Assembly: GCF_034929435.1 (NCBI RefSeq)
Contig: NZ_JAYFUM010000015.1
Span: 96,278 to 160,277, forward strand
Direction: 5' to 3'
Source of the DNA: Arcicella rigui
GTDB lineage: Bacteria; Bacteroidota; Bacteroidia; Cytophagales; Spirosomataceae
DNA length: 64,000 bases
The translations under genes were made by a program, and so were the position numbers. The notes under the pieces are model-generated. The model was given only the letters and a program-made list of their open reading frames with translations. It had not been told where the DNA came from and ran no database searches. How positions within the stretch are numbered: position 1 is the first letter of the stretch; each line of letters starts with the position of its first letter. This document shows positions 63,626-64,000 of this stretch, piece by piece.

Positions 63626-63931
63626 ATGGAACAATTAGTCAATTATTTATTATTATTTGGACAGCTTAATCAGCAACAAATTGACTTACTAACAAGTAAA
63701 GTAAAAGTTGTTGTTCTGAAAAGAAATGAATACTTTTCAGAAGCAGGCAAAACTGCAAAACATATTGGCTTTATTATAAATGGAGTAATGAGAGTTTGTT
63801 ATTACAATAACGAAGGCAAAGAAATAACAAGATACTTTATTGATGAAAACAATTTTGTTGTAGACTTAAACAGCTATTCTTGGCACCCTCCCTTTAGTTG
63901 TGTAAGTTTTGTTGGGGCTTTGATTTTTTAA
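63626..63931 (+). pseudogene. Crp/Fnr family regulator, interrupted after about 84 codons
   Basis: The first ~84 residues match the cyclic-nucleotide-binding domain of Bacteroidota Crp/Fnr regulators (ending EITRYFIDENNFVVDLNSY). Homology stops there: the frame runs through SWHPPFSCVSFVGALIF and ends inside a hairpin. The rest of the sensory domain and the whole C-terminal DNA-binding HTH are absent, whereas intact members have ~190-200 residues. The break coincides with what looks like an insertion-sequence end, so the regulator is probably inactive. The remaining 3' part, if present, would lie beyond the window. Confidence 0.75.
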
Positions 63932-64000
63932 AAAATCAAAGCCCCAACAAAAAACTTTAAATAACTTAGGAACAATAATTGTCATTTTTATGGATAAGTC
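63882..64000 (+). mobile_element. left end of a putative insertion sequence (partial)
   Basis: The Crp/Fnr frame breaks at about 63880-63885. The new sequence begins GGCACCCTCCCTTTAGTTGT and continues GTAAGTTTTG; the TTGTGTAA word recalls ends of IS256 (Mutator) family elements. A 23-bp perfect palindrome (63907-63929/63930-63952), terminator-like, follows, as insertion sequences often use against read-through. An ATG at 63990 (MDK) may begin the transposase. Family and boundaries are tentative because the element leaves the window. Confidence 0.5.
63907..63952. terminator. 23-bp perfect palindrome with T/A core
   Basis: TTTTGTTGGGGCTTTGATTT and three more T, then the exact complement with no loop bases. 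It acts as a terminator in either direction and lies inside the putative insertion sequence. Confidence 0.8.

Overview
The window reads as chromosomal DNA of an AT-rich Bacteroidota, most likely a Cytophagales/Spirosomaceae-type bacterium. The evidence is a type IX secretion C-terminal sorting domain on a secreted esterase, many lipoproteins, Bacteroidota promoters of the form TTG-N19-TAnnTTTG (four exact cases located), families typical of the phylum (DUF2480, a siroheme reductase with a HEPN-like tail, TlpA proteins with long N-termini) and abundant dispersed palindromic intergenic repeats. No tRNA, rRNA, CRISPR array or prophage was recognised.

Layout. 1-7.3 kb: a partial 23S rRNA pseudouridine synthase with a repetitive basic N-terminus, an AraC-type regulator, a membrane sensor kinase, an 89-bp tandem repeat, an exported MTA/SAH nucleosidase, a purine permease (AzgA type) and a YdcZ membrane protein. 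7.3-13.7 kb: an RND tripartite efflux operon (small exported protein, adaptor, pump, outer-membrane factor). 14.2-15.1 kb: a two-gene unit with its own promoter and terminator that looks like an undescribed ADP-ribosyltransferase-like toxin-antitoxin pair. 15.1-32.8 kb: Gfo/Idh oxidoreductase, PLP trans-sulfuration enzyme, acyl-CoA dehydrogenase, two very similar soluble GAF/PAS hybrid kinases, glycerol facilitator, RuvB, and a siroheme unit (uroporphyrinogen methyltransferase plus siroheme sulfite/nitrite reductase), then small lipoproteins. 33.5-50.8 kb: mostly housekeeping (prfA, rpmH-rnpA, C-terminal processing protease, tsaB, purM, tatC, nth, pnuC), with a secreted sialate-esterase-like protein, M20 and M61 peptidases, an AAA/DUF4143 ATPase behind an operator-like repeat, and an HNH endonuclease.

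50.8-56.4 kb is the most unusual part: a tightly coupled three-gene operon on the minus strand. It encodes a soluble protein with a degenerate SIR2-like domain plus a TIR domain that keeps its catalytic glutamate, then a STAND P-loop NTPase with a coiled coil and one membrane helix, then a WD40-type beta-propeller with a signal peptide. It looks like a STAND immune or conflict receptor split into effector, switch and sensor proteins, with the sensor predicted on the other side of the inner membrane. Strong dyads lie in front of, inside and behind the operon.

56.4-63.3 kb: an 84-bp tandem repeat with a 24-bp hairpin, then four tandem paralogous TlpA-like thioredoxin proteins in one orientation. 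The window ends in a Crp/Fnr regulator gene that loses homology after about 84 codons at what looks like the end of an insertion sequence running out of the window.
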